A stretch of 64,000 bases of DNA from an uncultured Buttiauxella sp. (GTDB taxonomy: Bacteria; Pseudomonadota; Gammaproteobacteria; Enterobacterales; Enterobacteriaceae): assembly GCA_946480445.1 (NCBI GenBank), contig CAMLJN010000009.1:1-64000 (forward strand), given 5' to 3'. The notes under the pieces are model-generated. The model did no database searches. It saw only the letters and a program-made list of their open reading frames with translations, and was not told the DNA's origin. Each line of letters begins with the position of its first letter. The first letter of the stretch is position 1. Below are positions 31,783 through 43,534 of this stretch, in pieces. Made by a program: the position numbers and the translations under genes.

Positions 31783-32931
31783 ATGTCCACCTATACCCGG
31801 CCAGTGCTGCTTTTGCTCTGTGGTCTGATGCTTTTGACCCTGGCTATCGCGGTGCTTAACACGCTCGTTCCTCTGTGGCTTGCCCATGAGCACCTTCCTA
31901 CGTGGCAGGTGGGGATGGTGAGCTCATCTTATTTCACCGGCAACCTGCTGGGGACGCTGTTGACGGGCTGGCTAATCAAGCGTCAGGGCTTTAACCGCAG
32001 CTACTATCTCGCGTCGCTGATTTTTGCCGTCGGCTGCGTGGGCCTTGGCTTAATGGTGGGCTTCTGGAGCTGGATGATGTGGCGCTTTATCGCGGGCGTG
32101 GGCTGCGCGATGATCTGGGTGGTGGTGGAAAGCGCCCTGATGTGCAGCGGCACCTCCCGCAACCGCGGCCGCTTACTTGCGGCTTATATGATGGTGTATT
32201 ACGTGGGCACCGTGCTGGGCCAGCTGATGGTCAGTAAATTGCCGACGGATTTAGTCAGCGTGCTGCCATGGGTGACCGCGCTGGTGCTGACTGCCATTCT
32301 GCCTTTGCTGTTTACGCGTATCGTTAACGATCGCAGTGAAGAGCAGGCTGCTACCCCCGTGTGGCCAATGCTGCGATTACGCCACGCACGTCTTGGCGTG
32401 AACGGCTGTATTATCTCCGGCATTGTTCTGGGTTCGCTGTATGGCCTGATGCCGCTGTATCTGAACCACCAGGGCGTCAGCGATTCGGGCATTGGCTTCT
32501 GGATGGCGGTGATGGTGAGCGCCGGCATCGTCGGGCAGTGGCCGGTAGGACGTTTAGCCGATAAGTATGGCCGTCTGCTGGTGCTTCGCGTTCAGGTGTT
32601 CGTGGTGATTTTAGGCTGTCTGGCAATGCTGAGTAATGCTGCAATGGGGCCGGCGTTGTTTGTGCTGGGCGCCGCAGGATTTACGCTTTATCCGGTGGCG
32701 ATGGCGTGGGCCTGTGAGAAGGTGGAACACCATCAGCTGGTGGCAATGAACCAGGCTCTGCTGCTGAGCTATACGATTGGCAGCCTGCTGGGCCCGACCT
32801 TTACGGCGATGCTGATGCAGAACTATTCCGATAATCTGCTGTTCGTGATGATTGCAGGGGTGGCGTTTGTCTACCTGCTGATGCTGCTGCGCAAAGCGGG
32901 TCATCACCCAACGCCCGTGGCGCATGCCTGA
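31783..32931 (+). CDS. ycaD: MFS transporter YcaD
   Basis: ATG 31783 ([14 protein letters not shown]) gives 382 residues, the E. coli length. Twelve membrane segments are expected. The MFS loop 2-3 is [14 protein letters not shown] and the loop 8-9 motif is [30 protein letters not shown] is a strongly conserved family stretch. The substrate is unknown; the family resembles sugar and drug exporters. Confidence 0.95.
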   Translation: MSTYTRPVLLLLCGLMLLTLAIAVLNTLVPLWLAHEHLPTWQVGMVSSSYFTGNLLGTLLTGWLIKRQGFNRSYYLASLIFAVGCVGLGLMVGFWSWMMWRFIAGVGCAMIWVVVESALMCSGTSRNRGRLLAAYMMVYYVGTVLGQLMVSKLPTDLVSVLPWVTALVLTAILPLLFTRIVNDRSEEQAATPVWPMLRLRHARLGVNGCIISGIVLGSLYGLMPLYLNHQGVSDSGIGFWMAVMVSAGIVGQWPVGRLADKYGRLLVLRVQVFVVILGCLAMLSNAAMGPALFVLGAAGFTLYPVAMAWACEKVEHHQLVAMNQALLLSYTIGSLLGPTFTAMLMQNYSDNLLFVMIAGVAFVYLLMLLRKAGHHPTPVAHA

Positions 32932-32936
32932 TTCTA

Positions 32937-32964
32937 AAAGCCTGTCACTGACAGGCTTTTTTTT
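32937..32964 (+). terminator. ycaD terminator
   Basis: AAAAGCCTGTC / GACAGGCTTTT with a 3-nt loop is followed by further T residues, 5 nt after the stop. Confidence 0.93.
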
Positions 32965-33063
32965 CGTGTCGTAAACCTGTCAATATGGGATTCGACCTTA
33001 TTGAGTTAGTGGCGATAAGTACGATACTCAGCGTGTGTCTTACTTTTTCAGAAGGCAGTCATC

Positions 33064-33549
33064 ATGTTAAATCGTCGTTTAAGCGCCAGCGTGCTGGCGG
33101 TCATTCTGGCCCTGTCTTTTGCCTCCGCGCCTGCCATGGCTAACCCCGGAAACGGAAACGGTCATGGAGGTCAGCACGGTAACAGTGGGGGGCAGGGTAA
33201 TAGCGCTAACCATGGTCATCAGCAGGACAGCGAGCGAGGAAAATCGCATAGATCAGGTAAGGACAATAACGATAATCTCTCCGTTAACGTTAGCTACGAT
33301 CACGCCCGCCATCTGGCGTTAAATTACGGTTTAACCGGCTATGAGTCATTACCTCCGGGTATCGCAAAAAATCTGGCCCGCGGTAAACCTCTTCCTCCGG
33401 GCATTGCGAAAAAGACCGTCCCGGCCTCCATGCTGGGTCAGCTACCATCTTATCCGGGTTACGAATGGCGTGTTGTGGGGGATGACCTGGTGCTGATCGC
33501 CCTTAGTACGGCCATCGTCACCACCGTGATAAACGGCGTCTTCAGATAA
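33064..33549 (+). CDS. CigR-family (RcnB-like) secreted or membrane-linked small protein
   Basis: A 161-residue protein starts MLNRRLSASVLAVILAL with a signal peptide ending near AMA/NPG (27/28). A Gly/Asn/His/Gln-rich low-complexity stretch (28-70) follows. The conserved C-terminal half has ALNYGLTGYESLPPGIAK, in which the LPPGIAK motif occurs twice, 13 residues apart. It ends with a hydrophobic tail, VLIALSTAIVTTVINGV. This matches the CigR family as I know it; Salmonella CigR (SPI-3) is an anti-virulence membrane protein acting on MgtC. In E. coli this slot holds ycaM/ycaN/ycaK. It has its own terminator and converges on pflA. The family call is firm, the role unknown. Confidence 0.8.
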   Translation: MLNRRLSASVLAVILALSFASAPAMANPGNGNGHGGQHGNSGGQGNSANHGHQQDSERGKSHRSGKDNNDNLSVNVSYDHARHLALNYGLTGYESLPPGIAKNLARGKPLPPGIAKKTVPASMLGQLPSYPGYEWRVVGDDLVLIALSTAIVTTVINGVFR

Positions 33550-33552
33550 ATA

Positions 33553-33583
33553 AAAACGCCCGGTTTTTACCGGGCGTTTTTTT
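33553..33583. terminator. Bidirectional terminator between cigR-like gene and pflA
   Basis: AAAACGCCCGGT / ACCGGGCGTTTT with a TTTT loop has T or A runs on both sides and overlaps the pflA stop region. Confidence 0.92.
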
Positions 33584-34322
33584 AATACATCACTTTGTGA
33601 CCGTACTGCTCGAGAATGCCTTTCACACGCTCCATGGTCTCTTTCTTCGGCGGGTGGACGCCGTCGAGCTTGTACTCTTCACCCATCGCGACCCATTTGT
33701 GTTTGCCCAGCTCGTGATACGGCAACAGCTCGATCTTTTCTACGTTGCCCATATCGCGGGTGAATTCACCGAGGCGGTGGGCGGAGTCATCATCGTCTGA
33801 CCAGCCGGGAACGACCACATAGCGGATCCAGACGTTGATATTTTTATCGGCGAGGTAGCGGCAAAATTCCAGCGTGCGGTGGTTTGATACGCCAACCAGA
33901 TTCTGGTGGATTTCGTCGTTCATCTGTTTCAGATCGAGCATGACCAGGTCGGTCACTTCCAGCAGTTCATCAATCACCGGATCGTAGCGGCGAACGAAAC
34001 CATTGGTGTCCAGACAGGTATGGATACCTTCTTTGCGGCAGGCGCGGAACCAGTCGCGGACAAACTCAGCTTGCAGAATAGCTTCACCGCCGGAAGCGGT
34101 CACGCCGCCGCCGGAGGCATTCATAAAGTGGCGATAGGTCACCACCTCTTTCATCAGCTCTTCAACGGTGATCTCTTTGCCGCCGTGCGTATCCCAGGTA
34201 TCGCGGTTATGGCAGTACAGGCAGCGCATCAGGCAGCCCTGGAAGAAGGTGATAAAACGAATACCGGGGCCATCCACGGTACCGCAGGATTCAAAGGAAT
34301 GAATTCGGCCAATTGCTGACAT
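33582..34322 (-). CDS. pflA: Pyruvate formate-lyase 1-activating enzyme
   Basis: ATG 34322 ([18 protein letters not shown]) gives 246 residues, as in E. coli; the open frame has 12 more upstream codons. The radical-SAM motif CLMRCLYC puts the cluster cysteines at 30, 34 and 37. [14 protein letters not shown] and LDTNGFVRR follow. PflA generates the glycyl radical on PflB. It lies 206 nt behind pflB, with a hairpin between them. Confidence 0.98.
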   Translation of the reverse strand: MSAIGRIHSFESCGTVDGPGIRFITFFQGCLMRCLYCHNRDTWDTHGGKEITVEELMKEVVTYRHFMNASGGGVTASGGEAILQAEFVRDWFRACRKEGIHTCLDTNGFVRRYDPVIDELLEVTDLVMLDLKQMNDEIHQNLVGVSNHRTLEFCRYLADKNINVWIRYVVVPGWSDDDDSAHRLGEFTRDMGNVEKIELLPYHELGKHKWVAMGEEYKLDGVHPPKKETMERVKGILEQYGHKVMY

Positions 34323-34409
34323 TGCGGTGTTTTCTCCAGTATCGACCCATAAAGACAAAGTAGGGGTCAGGTTGCGCGCGGTCTGTGTACGGTATGCCGC
34401 GTCGAATCA

Positions 34410-34450
34410 GTTTTGCGGGATAACTGCATGCGGCAGGCATCCTGCAAAAC
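34410..34450. repeat. Imperfect palindrome in the pflB-pflA gap
   Basis: GTTTTGCGGGAT (34410-34421) pairs with ATCCTGCAAAAC (34439-34450) with one mismatch over 12 bp and a 17-nt GC-rich loop. It is located just after the pflB terminator on the minus strand. Confidence 0.65.
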
Positions 34451-34469
34451 CGGTTCTGAAAGGGGGGAT

Positions 34470-34500
34470 AAGAAAAGGCCCCACCTGAGTGGAGCCTTTA
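34470..34500 (-). terminator. pflB terminator
   Basis: On the minus strand, AAAGGCTCCAC / GTGGGGCCTTT (one mismatch, 4-nt loop) is followed by TTCTTATC. It starts 29 nt after the pflB stop and would separate pflA expression from focA-pflB. Confidence 0.75.
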
Positions 34501-34528
34501 TTCTACGCCTTTTCAGACAAACCGGGTA

Positions 34529-36811
<2,283 letters not shown>

Positions 36812-36863
36812 GTAACACCTACCTTCTAATGTGGATTTCTTATTTCCTGCGTGGTGATGGCAC

Positions 36864-37721
36864 TTAGTGCTTGTCGCCACCGCGCAGATAAATTACCCAG
36901 TATGTCAACCCGACCAACAAACCGCCGCCGATGATGTTTCCGAGAGTAACCGGAATCAGATTATCGGTGAGGAAGTTCAGTACGGTCAGATGCGAGAAAC
37001 TATCCGGAGACGACCCAACTGCGGTCCAGAATTCCGGGCTTGCGAAATGACGCACCACGATACCCATTGGGATCATGAACATATTGGCAATACTGTGCTC
37101 AAAGCCGCAGGCAACAAACATGGCTACCGGCAGGATCATAGCAAACATCTTATCCATTAAACTGCGACCGGAATAGCTCATCCACACGGCCAGACAAACC
37201 ATTAAGTTCGCCAGAATACCCAGGCACACGGCTTCGATAAATGTGTGGTGCATTTTGTGGTCGGCGGTTTGCAGGACGTTTAAGCCCCAGGCACCGTTAG
37301 CCGTCATATACATGCCTGACAGCCAAATCAGCAGCACAAAGAGCAGTGCGCCAACCAGGTTACCAACATAGACGTTAACCCAGTTACGTGCTAACTGTCC
37401 CCAGGTGATACGCCCGCTCGCTTTCGCGACGACGATCAGCACGGTGGAGGTAAAGAGGTCGGCACCGCAGACAACGCAAAGTATCAGGCCCAGAGAGAAG
37501 CAAGTGCCGCCAATCAGCTTCGCGATACCAAACGGAATGGTTGAAGTACCGGTCGTGGCGGTGATGTAAAAGACAAAAGCAATCGAAATGAACATGCCCG
37601 CGGTGATCGCTAAATAAAACGTAGTCAGCGGATGTTTCGTTGCTTTATAGACGCCAGCATCTTCGGCAACTTTTGCCATGGCTGGTGGAAGTAATAGATC
37701 AAAAGGGTTGTCAGCTTTCAC
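36864..37721 (-). CDS. focA: Formate channel FocA
   Basis: The 285 residues match E. coli FocA. Six membrane helices are expected, with the FNT motifs [30 protein letters not shown] and the pore histidine in [11 protein letters not shown] (His209). The pentamer moves formate out and, at low pH, in. It is the first gene of focA-pflB, behind an FNR-like promoter. Confidence 0.99.
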   Translation of the reverse strand: MKADNPFDLLLPPAMAKVAEDAGVYKATKHPLTTFYLAITAGMFISIAFVFYITATTGTSTIPFGIAKLIGGTCFSLGLILCVVCGADLFTSTVLIVVAKASGRITWGQLARNWVNVYVGNLVGALLFVLLIWLSGMYMTANGAWGLNVLQTADHKMHHTFIEAVCLGILANLMVCLAVWMSYSGRSLMDKMFAMILPVAMFVACGFEHSIANMFMIPMGIVVRHFASPEFWTAVGSSPDSFSHLTVLNFLTDNLIPVTLGNIIGGGLLVGLTYWVIYLRGGDKH

Positions 37722-37765
37722 ACTAACTCTCTCTTATTTATTCGGCGAGGTGATACTAACAAAGC

Positions 37766-37771
37766 ATTATA
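37766..37771 (-). promoter_or_regulatory. Candidate -10 box upstream of focA
   Basis: TATAAT on the minus strand lies 45 nt before the focA ATG and 10 nt downstream of the FNR-like site. With that spacing the site would overlap the -35. A second weaker hexamer (TAGTAT, 37758-37753) would fit an FNR site at -41.5 better. Confidence 0.5.
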
Positions 37772-37780
37772 GAGTAAAAA

Positions 37781-37794
37781 TTGATGTGGATCAT
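37781..37794. promoter_or_regulatory. FNR site of the focA-pflB promoter
   Basis: TTGATGTGGATCAT matches 9 of 10 specified positions of TTGAT-N4-ATCAA. It is centred 66 bp upstream of the focA start. E. coli focA-pflB is activated by FNR and ArcA under anaerobiosis. Confidence 0.8.
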
Positions 37795-38040
37795 ATCTCG
37801 CCAAGCTTATAGACCTGAAAAAAGCAGGTGATTACCTGTTTTTCAACTTAAGTTACTGATTATCCCAATAAAAATAAATTTTAAATATTATAAAGTAATT
37901 TGAACGTTACGTGCTGTGCTCCTTTTCGAGGTTAATTAAAACGGAGTATTTCACCATAATTGCAACAATATTTACGGTTTAATCGTTAAATATTTCACCT
38001 GTATTTAACTGACTGGCTACATATCAAATTGTTTTAACCA
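37795..38040. other. AT-rich distal pfl regulatory region
   Basis: About 245 bp of strongly AT-rich sequence has no gene. E. coli has several pfl promoters plus ArcA and IHF sites here; I cannot place these by eye. Confidence 0.45.
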
Positions 38041-38073
38041 CAATAAAAACAAGGGGCACTTAAATTGCCCCTT
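38041..38073 (-). terminator. ycaO terminator
   Basis: On the minus strand, AAGGGGCA / TGCCCCTT with a 7-nt loop is followed by GTTTTTATTG, about 50 nt after the ycaO stop. Confidence 0.9.
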
Positions 38074-38124
38074 AATATAGCTTAAGCCGCGCTATACATG
38101 CATCTGTAAGATGATGTCAGGGCG

Positions 38125-39885
38125 TTAAACTTTCCAGAAACGCGCTTTGGCACGTTGTAATTTTTCGTAAGCGCCTAACAAAGCCTGATGCGCCGGGAAG
38201 GCTTTCAGATCGCTGTCCACGGCCTGCAGGCCGTAGAAGGCCGCTTCACCGCTCAAGGCTGCGCTCGCGGCCTCAACGGCTTCTGCTCCGTACATGCGCA
38301 CAAACGCGTTCAGATACTGCAACGGTTCGCGTTCTTCTTCCATTGCCAGCAGCAGCAACGTCTGGAGGCAGCGATAATAGTTGGCGCGTTCGGCGCTGAA
38401 GACCGAGGCATTAAACTCCATGGTCCATTCTGTCCAGATTAGCGCCTGCTCCAGATCGCCACCGGCCAGCGCCAGCATCGCTTTCAGCTCGCCAATACGC
38501 AGCGTATACCAGCCGTTATCTTTGCCCGTCGCCAGGCCCAGCAGCTCACGCACGCGCGTAAAGTCGTCATGGCCTTCTTCATCCAGCTGAGAAATCAGGT
38601 CCAGATAATCCTGTTTTTCCCACTCGCTGCCCGGCAGGGCAAGGAGGGTTTCACGCAGGTGATAGCCCATATTGTTGTTGGCTAACAGCAGATCTTCGGC
38701 CGGATAAATGTCTGACATCCCTGGCACGATAATACGGCAGGCATAAACATCCAGATGCTGATAATCCGCGATATACACTTCCTGGTCTTCCGCGTTGAAG
38801 ATAGCCATCAGCGTGGCGAACTCTTCCTCGGTGGTGCCGGAGAAGCTCCAGTCGACAAACGGATAATCGGCATCCTGCTTGAACATATCCCAGGAGATCA
38901 GGCCGCTTGAGTCAATAAAGTGGGTTTCAAGGTTGGCGTGCTCGGCCACTTCTTCATCATCAAATGTGGGAGGCGTGAACACATCGAGGTCTTTCAGACC
39001 GCGCCCCTGAAGCAGCTCGGTTACCGTACGTTCAAGCGCCACGCCGAAATCAGGGTGGGCACCAAAGGAGGCGAAACAGGTGCCGTTTGCCGGGTTAAAC
39101 AGGACCACGCAGATGACCGGGTACTTACCGCCGAGCGAGCCGTCGTAGGCGAAAATAGGGAAGCCTTCCGCTTCGAGCGTCTTAATGGACTCCACCACGC
39201 CAGGATAGCGAGCCAGCACTTCCTGCGGGATTTCCGGCAGGCTAATGGATTCGGCAATAATACGGTTTTTTATATGGCGCTCGAAGACTTCAGACAACCC
39301 CTGAACGCGCGCTTCGTTAGCGGTATTCCCGGCGGACATGCCGTTAGAAACATACAGATTGCCAATGATATTCATCGGAATATAAACGGTCTGCAAATCG
39401 GACTGACGGGTAAACGGCAGGGCGCAGATACCGCGCTCTTCATTGCCGGATTGCAGGTCAATCAGCATACCTGCGGTCAGTTCGTTTTCCGGATCGTAAA
39501 AGGCGCGCAGACGATCGTCGAGAATACCTGCCGGCAGCTGCTCATCTTCCGGGATCGGGAACCATTTTTCATTCGGATAATGCACGAAAGGACCGTTGGC
39601 GAGGGTTTCGCCCAGCCAGAAGTCGGCGAAGAAATAGTTGGTGGACAGACGCTCGAAGTATTCACCAAGCGCGGAGGCCAGCGCGGCTTTTTTAGTGGCG
39701 CCTTTGCCATTCGTAAAGCACAGCGCGCTGTCTTTATCACGAATATGCACGGACCAGACGTTGGGCACCGGATTTAACCAGGAGGCTTCTTCTATATTAA
39801 AACCGAGGTCGGTGAGCTGCTGCTGGAAGCGGGCGATGGAATCTTCCAGTGCGGCATCTTTGCCAGGAATAAAGGTTTGAGTCAT
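38125..39885 (-). CDS. ycaO: YcaO, RimO partner in ribosomal S12 methylthiolation
   Basis: The 586 residues match E. coli YcaO in length. The N-terminal YcaO ATP-binding domain holds TNGKGATKKAALASALGEYFERL-type residues (about 58-80) and the later NEARVQGLSEVFER. It ends with a TPR-like helical region (about 440-580). In E. coli it enhances RimO-dependent beta-methylthiolation of S12 Asp88. No precursor peptide or partner gene of an azoline/thioamide biosynthetic cluster is nearby, so the housekeeping role is favoured. Confidence 0.96.
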   Translation of the reverse strand: MTQTFIPGKDAALEDSIARFQQQLTDLGFNIEEASWLNPVPNVWSVHIRDKDSALCFTNGKGATKKAALASALGEYFERLSTNYFFADFWLGETLANGPFVHYPNEKWFPIPEDEQLPAGILDDRLRAFYDPENELTAGMLIDLQSGNEERGICALPFTRQSDLQTVYIPMNIIGNLYVSNGMSAGNTANEARVQGLSEVFERHIKNRIIAESISLPEIPQEVLARYPGVVESIKTLEAEGFPIFAYDGSLGGKYPVICVVLFNPANGTCFASFGAHPDFGVALERTVTELLQGRGLKDLDVFTPPTFDDEEVAEHANLETHFIDSSGLISWDMFKQDADYPFVDWSFSGTTEEEFATLMAIFNAEDQEVYIADYQHLDVYACRIIVPGMSDIYPAEDLLLANNNMGYHLRETLLALPGSEWEKQDYLDLISQLDEEGHDDFTRVRELLGLATGKDNGWYTLRIGELKAMLALAGGDLEQALIWTEWTMEFNASVFSAERANYYRCLQTLLLLAMEEEREPLQYLNAFVRMYGAEAVEAASAALSGEAAFYGLQAVDSDLKAFPAHQALLGAYEKLQRAKARFWKV

Positions 39886-40023
39886 GAAGGTTCACTTTTG
39901 TCGTACGCAAAGCGCGCAATGATACGGGTTTTAACGGGCCGACGCTATCGCCAGCCGTATGCAGGCGAAGCTAGCATAACAGGCTATGCTTAGGGTCAGT
40001 AACTCTCTGTAATGGCGGGATAA

Positions 40024-40716
40024 ATGAAGACCTTCGATTTACAACGTATGGCGTTCGATGAGGTACCTCCTGATTTTCTGTGGGAAGTTGCCGTGCGCAG
40101 CCTTTATACCTTTATTCTGGTGTTCCTGTTTCTCAAGATCACCGGGCGACGTGGCGTACGCCAGATGTCACTTTTTGAAGTGCTCATCATTCTGACGCTC
40201 GGTTCCGCTGCGGGAGACGTAGCGTTTTACCACGATGTCCCGATGCTGCCGGTGTTTGTCGTGTTTATCACGCTGGCCTTTTTGTATCGTCTGGTGATGT
40301 GGCTGATGAGCCACAGTGAAAAGCTGGAGAACCTCCTTGAAGGGAAACCGGCGGTCATCATCGAAGAAGGGGAGTTTGCCTGGGAAAAAATGCAGGCTCA
40401 GAATATGACGGAGTTTGAGTTCTTTATGGAGCTGCGTTTGCACGGCGTGGAGCATCTGGGCCAGGTTCGCCTCGCGATTCTCGAAACTAACGGGCAAATA
40501 AGCGTTTACTTCTTCCCCGACAAGCTTGTCCGGCCCGGTCTTTCTATTTTGCCTGAAGCCTGCAATGAGCGTTTTGAAACCTTCCCTGAAGACGGCGATT
40601 ACGCCTGCATTCGCTGCAGCGAAGTCATGACATTTAACGCCGGAGAACACTCGCTTTGTCCTCGCTGCAAAAATCATTTGTGGGTTAAAGCCTGCACCGC
40701 GACACGGGTGACGTGA
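40024..40716 (+). CDS. ycaP: DUF421 membrane protein YcaP with C-terminal zinc ribbon
   Basis: The 230-residue protein has about three N-terminal membrane helices (about 20-95, SLYTFILVFLFLKITGRRG, VFITLAFLYRLVMWL). A DUF421 beta domain follows (LEGKPAVIIEEG, NMTEFEFFMELRL, RLAILETNGQISVYF). The C terminus carries two CxxC pairs (Cys195/198 and Cys212/215), a likely zinc ribbon. The function is unknown. It diverges from ycaO. Confidence 0.92.
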   Translation: MKTFDLQRMAFDEVPPDFLWEVAVRSLYTFILVFLFLKITGRRGVRQMSLFEVLIILTLGSAAGDVAFYHDVPMLPVFVVFITLAFLYRLVMWLMSHSEKLENLLEGKPAVIIEEGEFAWEKMQAQNMTEFEFFMELRLHGVEHLGQVRLAILETNGQISVYFFPDKLVRPGLSILPEACNERFETFPEDGDYACIRCSEVMTFNAGEHSLCPRCKNHLWVKACTATRVT

Positions 40717-40878
40717 CGGCAAGAAATAGGGCTTTTCACAGGTGAGCTGGTGAATTGTATTGTGTGATTCTGCGCACATTTCCCTTCCTCGCCGGATTAA
40801 CCGTTGCAGCCTCTGCAACTGAGTGATAAAACCGATAACGTATTAGAAACTTATTGCTCTATGGCGTGGAGAGGGGAA

Positions 40879-41964
40879 ATGACTCAGGTATACAATTTTA
40901 GTTCCGGCCCGGCAATGCTGCCGGCTGAAGTGCTTCGTCGTGCGCAGCACGATCTCTGTAACTGGAATGATTTGGGCACCTCTGTAATGGAGATAAGCCA
41001 CCGGAGTAAAGAGTTTATTCAGGTGGCAGAAGAGGCCGAACAAGATTTTCGCGATCTGCTGCAAATCCCCTCGAACTATAAAGTTTTATTCTGTCACGGC
41101 GGCGGTCGCGGCCAGTTTGCCGGCGTGCCATTAAACCTGCTTGGCGACAAGAAAACCGCCGACTATATCGACGGTGGCTACTGGGCGAACAGTGCGGTAA
41201 AAGAAGCAAAGAAATACTGTACGCCAAAGGTCTTCGACGCCAGAGTTACCGTGGATGGCCTGCGCGCTATCAAACCGATGAGCGAATGGCAGGTTTCTGA
41301 TAACAGCGCCTACCTGCACTACTGCCCGAATGAAACCATCGACGGCATTGCCATTCATGAAACGCCTGATTTCGGTGATACCGTTGTCGCGGCCGACTTC
41401 TCCTCGACGATTCTGTCGCAGCCGCTGGATATCAGCCGTTTTGGCGTGATCTACGCGGGCGCGCAGAAGAACATTGGCCCGGCTGGCCTGACGATCGTTA
41501 TCGTGCGTGAAGATCTGCTCGGCAAAGCGCATCAGTCCTGCCCTTCTATTATTGATTACACCGTTCTTAACGAAAATGACTCTATGTTCAATACGCCGCC
41601 GACCTTCGCCTGGTACCTTTCCGGGCTGGTCTTTAAATGGCTGAAAGAGCAGGGAGGCGTTGCGGCTATGGATAAGATTAACCAGGCCAAAGCGGATCTG
41701 CTTTACGGCGTGATTGATAGCAGCGATTTTTACCGCAACGATGTTGCCCCGACAAACCGTTCACGCATGAACGTTCCCTTCCAGCTGGCTGACAGCGCGC
41801 TGGACAAACTCTTCCTCGAAGAGTCTTTCGCCGCCGGATTACACGCCCTGAAGGGCCACCGCGTGGTAGGCGGTATGCGTGCTTCTATTTATAATGCGAT
41901 GCCGCTTGAAGGCGTTAAAGCGCTCACTGACTTTATGGTGAGCTTCGAACGTCGCCACGGTTAA
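40879..41964 (+). CDS. serC: Phosphoserine aminotransferase
   Basis: ATG 40879 ([15 protein letters not shown]) with GAGGGG upstream gives 361 residues (E. coli 362); the frame is open for 25 codons before it. The PLP lysine lies in [12 protein letters not shown]. Other family stretches are [20 protein letters not shown] and the C-terminal FERRHG. It makes phosphoserine and the related pyridoxine intermediate. aroA follows after 75 nt with an attenuator-like terminator between, as in the E. coli serC-aroA operon. Confidence 0.98.
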   Translation: MTQVYNFSSGPAMLPAEVLRRAQHDLCNWNDLGTSVMEISHRSKEFIQVAEEAEQDFRDLLQIPSNYKVLFCHGGGRGQFAGVPLNLLGDKKTADYIDGGYWANSAVKEAKKYCTPKVFDARVTVDGLRAIKPMSEWQVSDNSAYLHYCPNETIDGIAIHETPDFGDTVVAADFSSTILSQPLDISRFGVIYAGAQKNIGPAGLTIVIVREDLLGKAHQSCPSIIDYTVLNENDSMFNTPPTFAWYLSGLVFKWLKEQGGVAAMDKINQAKADLLYGVIDSSDFYRNDVAPTNRSRMNVPFQLADSALDKLFLEESFAAGLHALKGHRVVGGMRASIYNAMPLEGVKALTDFMVSFERRHG

Positions 41965-41985
41965 TCCGCCGCACGCCGTTATTCT

Positions 41986-42014
41986 CCCCGCGGCCGGTCC
42001 GTGGGGTTTTTATT
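41986..42014 (+). terminator. Intercistronic terminator between serC and aroA
   Basis: CCCC-g-CGG / CCG-t-GGGG around a 5-nt loop is followed by TTTTTATT. It would reduce aroA transcription relative to serC. Confidence 0.85.
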
Positions 42015-42039
42015 CTGTTAGATTTGAGAGTACTTTTTC

Positions 42040-43326
42040 ATGCTGGAATCCCTGACGTTACACCCCATCGCGCTTGTTGACGGCACCATTAATCTCCCCG
42101 GTTCAAAAAGTGTCTCTAACCGTGCTTTGCTGCTTGCCGCACTGGCGCAGGGCACGACTGTACTGACCAACCTGCTCGACAGCGATGATGTTCGTCATAT
42201 GCTCAATGCGCTTAACACGCTGGGCGTAAGCTACACACTTTCAGCCGATCGCACGCGCTGTGAAGTCGTGGGGGGCGGCGGGGCGTTGCAAGCGTCAGGC
42301 GAGCTGGAGCTTTTCCTGGGAAATGCAGGCACGGCCATGCGTCCGCTGGCGGCAGCTTTATGCCTGGGCCACAACAATATCGTTCTGACGGGCGAGCCGC
42401 GCATGAAAGAGCGCCCTATTGGACACCTGGTGGATGCCCTGCGCCAGGGCGGCGCACAAATCGACTACCTTGAGCAGGAAAACTATCCGCCTGTACGCTT
42501 ACGTGGGGGGTTTAGTGGTGGACAGATTGCCGTGGACGGCAGCGTATCAAGTCAGTTCCTGACGGCATTGCTGATGACCGCCCCTCTGGCAGACAAGGAT
42601 TCTGAAATCACCATCAAAGGTGAGCTGGTCTCCAAACCTTATATCGACATCACGTTGCACCTGATGAACACCTTCGGCGTTGAGGTAGAAAATCGCGATT
42701 ACCGCAGCTTTGTTATCCGCGGCGGCCAGCAGTACCAGTCTCCTGGTGCTTATCTGGTAGAAGGCGATGCGTCTTCAGCATCCTATTTCCTGGCAGCAGG
42801 TGCGATTAAAGGCGGCACGGTAAAAGTCACCGGCATCGGCCGCAACAGCGTGCAGGGTGATATTCGCTTTGCCGACGTGCTGGAAAAAATGGGCGCAAAA
42901 ATTACCTGGGGCGAGGATTTTATCTCCTGCCAGCGCGGTGAACTCAACGCGGTCGACATGGACATGAACCATATCCCCGATGCGGCGATGACCATCGCCA
43001 CGGCTGCGCTGTTTGCCAAAGGCACCACCACGTTGCGCAATATCTATAACTGGCGCGTGAAAGAAACAGACCGTCTGTCAGCAATGGCCACTGAGCTGCG
43101 CAAAGTGGGGGCGGAAGTCAAAGAGGGCGAAGACTACATCACCGTCACTCCGCCTGCGAAGCTTCAGTTTGCGGAAATCGGGACCTATAACGATCACCGC
43201 ATGGCTATGTGTTTCTCGCTGGTGGCGCTGTCCGATACCCCGGTCACTATCCTTGATCCCAAATGCACCGCGAAAACCTTCCCTGACTATTTCGAGCAGC
43301 TGGCGGGCATCAGCACCCTGGCCTGA
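42040..43326 (+). CDS. aroA: EPSP synthase (5-enolpyruvylshikimate-3-phosphate synthase)
   Basis: The 428 residues (E. coli 427) include the active-site stretches [31 protein letters not shown] and [15 protein letters not shown]. It joins shikimate-3-phosphate and PEP in the cytoplasm for aromatic amino acid synthesis. The GNAGTAMRP motif is the glyphosate-sensitive class I type. It is the second gene of the serC operon. Confidence 0.99.
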   Translation: MLESLTLHPIALVDGTINLPGSKSVSNRALLLAALAQGTTVLTNLLDSDDVRHMLNALNTLGVSYTLSADRTRCEVVGGGGALQASGELELFLGNAGTAMRPLAAALCLGHNNIVLTGEPRMKERPIGHLVDALRQGGAQIDYLEQENYPPVRLRGGFSGGQIAVDGSVSSQFLTALLMTAPLADKDSEITIKGELVSKPYIDITLHLMNTFGVEVENRDYRSFVIRGGQQYQSPGAYLVEGDASSASYFLAAGAIKGGTVKVTGIGRNSVQGDIRFADVLEKMGAKITWGEDFISCQRGELNAVDMDMNHIPDAAMTIATAALFAKGTTTLRNIYNWRVKETDRLSAMATELRKVGAEVKEGEDYITVTPPAKLQFAEIGTYNDHRMAMCFSLVALSDTPVTILDPKCTAKTFPDYFEQLAGISTLA

Positions 43327-43340
43327 GGCTGACCTCTTCT

Positions 43341-43366
43341 AACCGCATCATTTGATGCGGTTTTCT
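43341..43366 (+). terminator. aroA terminator
   Basis: AACCGCATCA / TGATGCGGTT is followed by TTCTC, 14 nt after the stop. The T tract is short but the stem is perfect. Confidence 0.85.
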
Positions 43367-43480
43367 CCCCAGCGCACTTTTACGCGTTTACATACCACGC
43401 AAGTTGCGCAATTCTTCTACACTCAGCCTGATTCATAACGATATTTAACAGGAAAGATAACGGTCCGGCGGGTTGCCGCG

Positions 43481-43486
43481 TATAAT
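43481..43486 (+). promoter_or_regulatory. -10 box of the cmk promoter
   Basis: A consensus TATAAT is followed by a GC-rich discriminator (GCGCGCG), a pattern typical of stringently controlled promoters. The -35 is weak. It is 48 nt before the cmk ATG. Confidence 0.55.
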
Positions 43487-43534
43487 GCGCGCGTTCACAT
43501 TTCAGGCCCGCATTCCTGCGAGAAGGAGAAAAAG

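Noticed and set aside
38125-40716. ycaO-ycaP as a RiPP or thioamide biosynthesis cluster
   Set aside because: There is no precursor peptide, dehydrogenase or TfuA-like gene, and YcaO matches the housekeeping S12-modification type over its full length.
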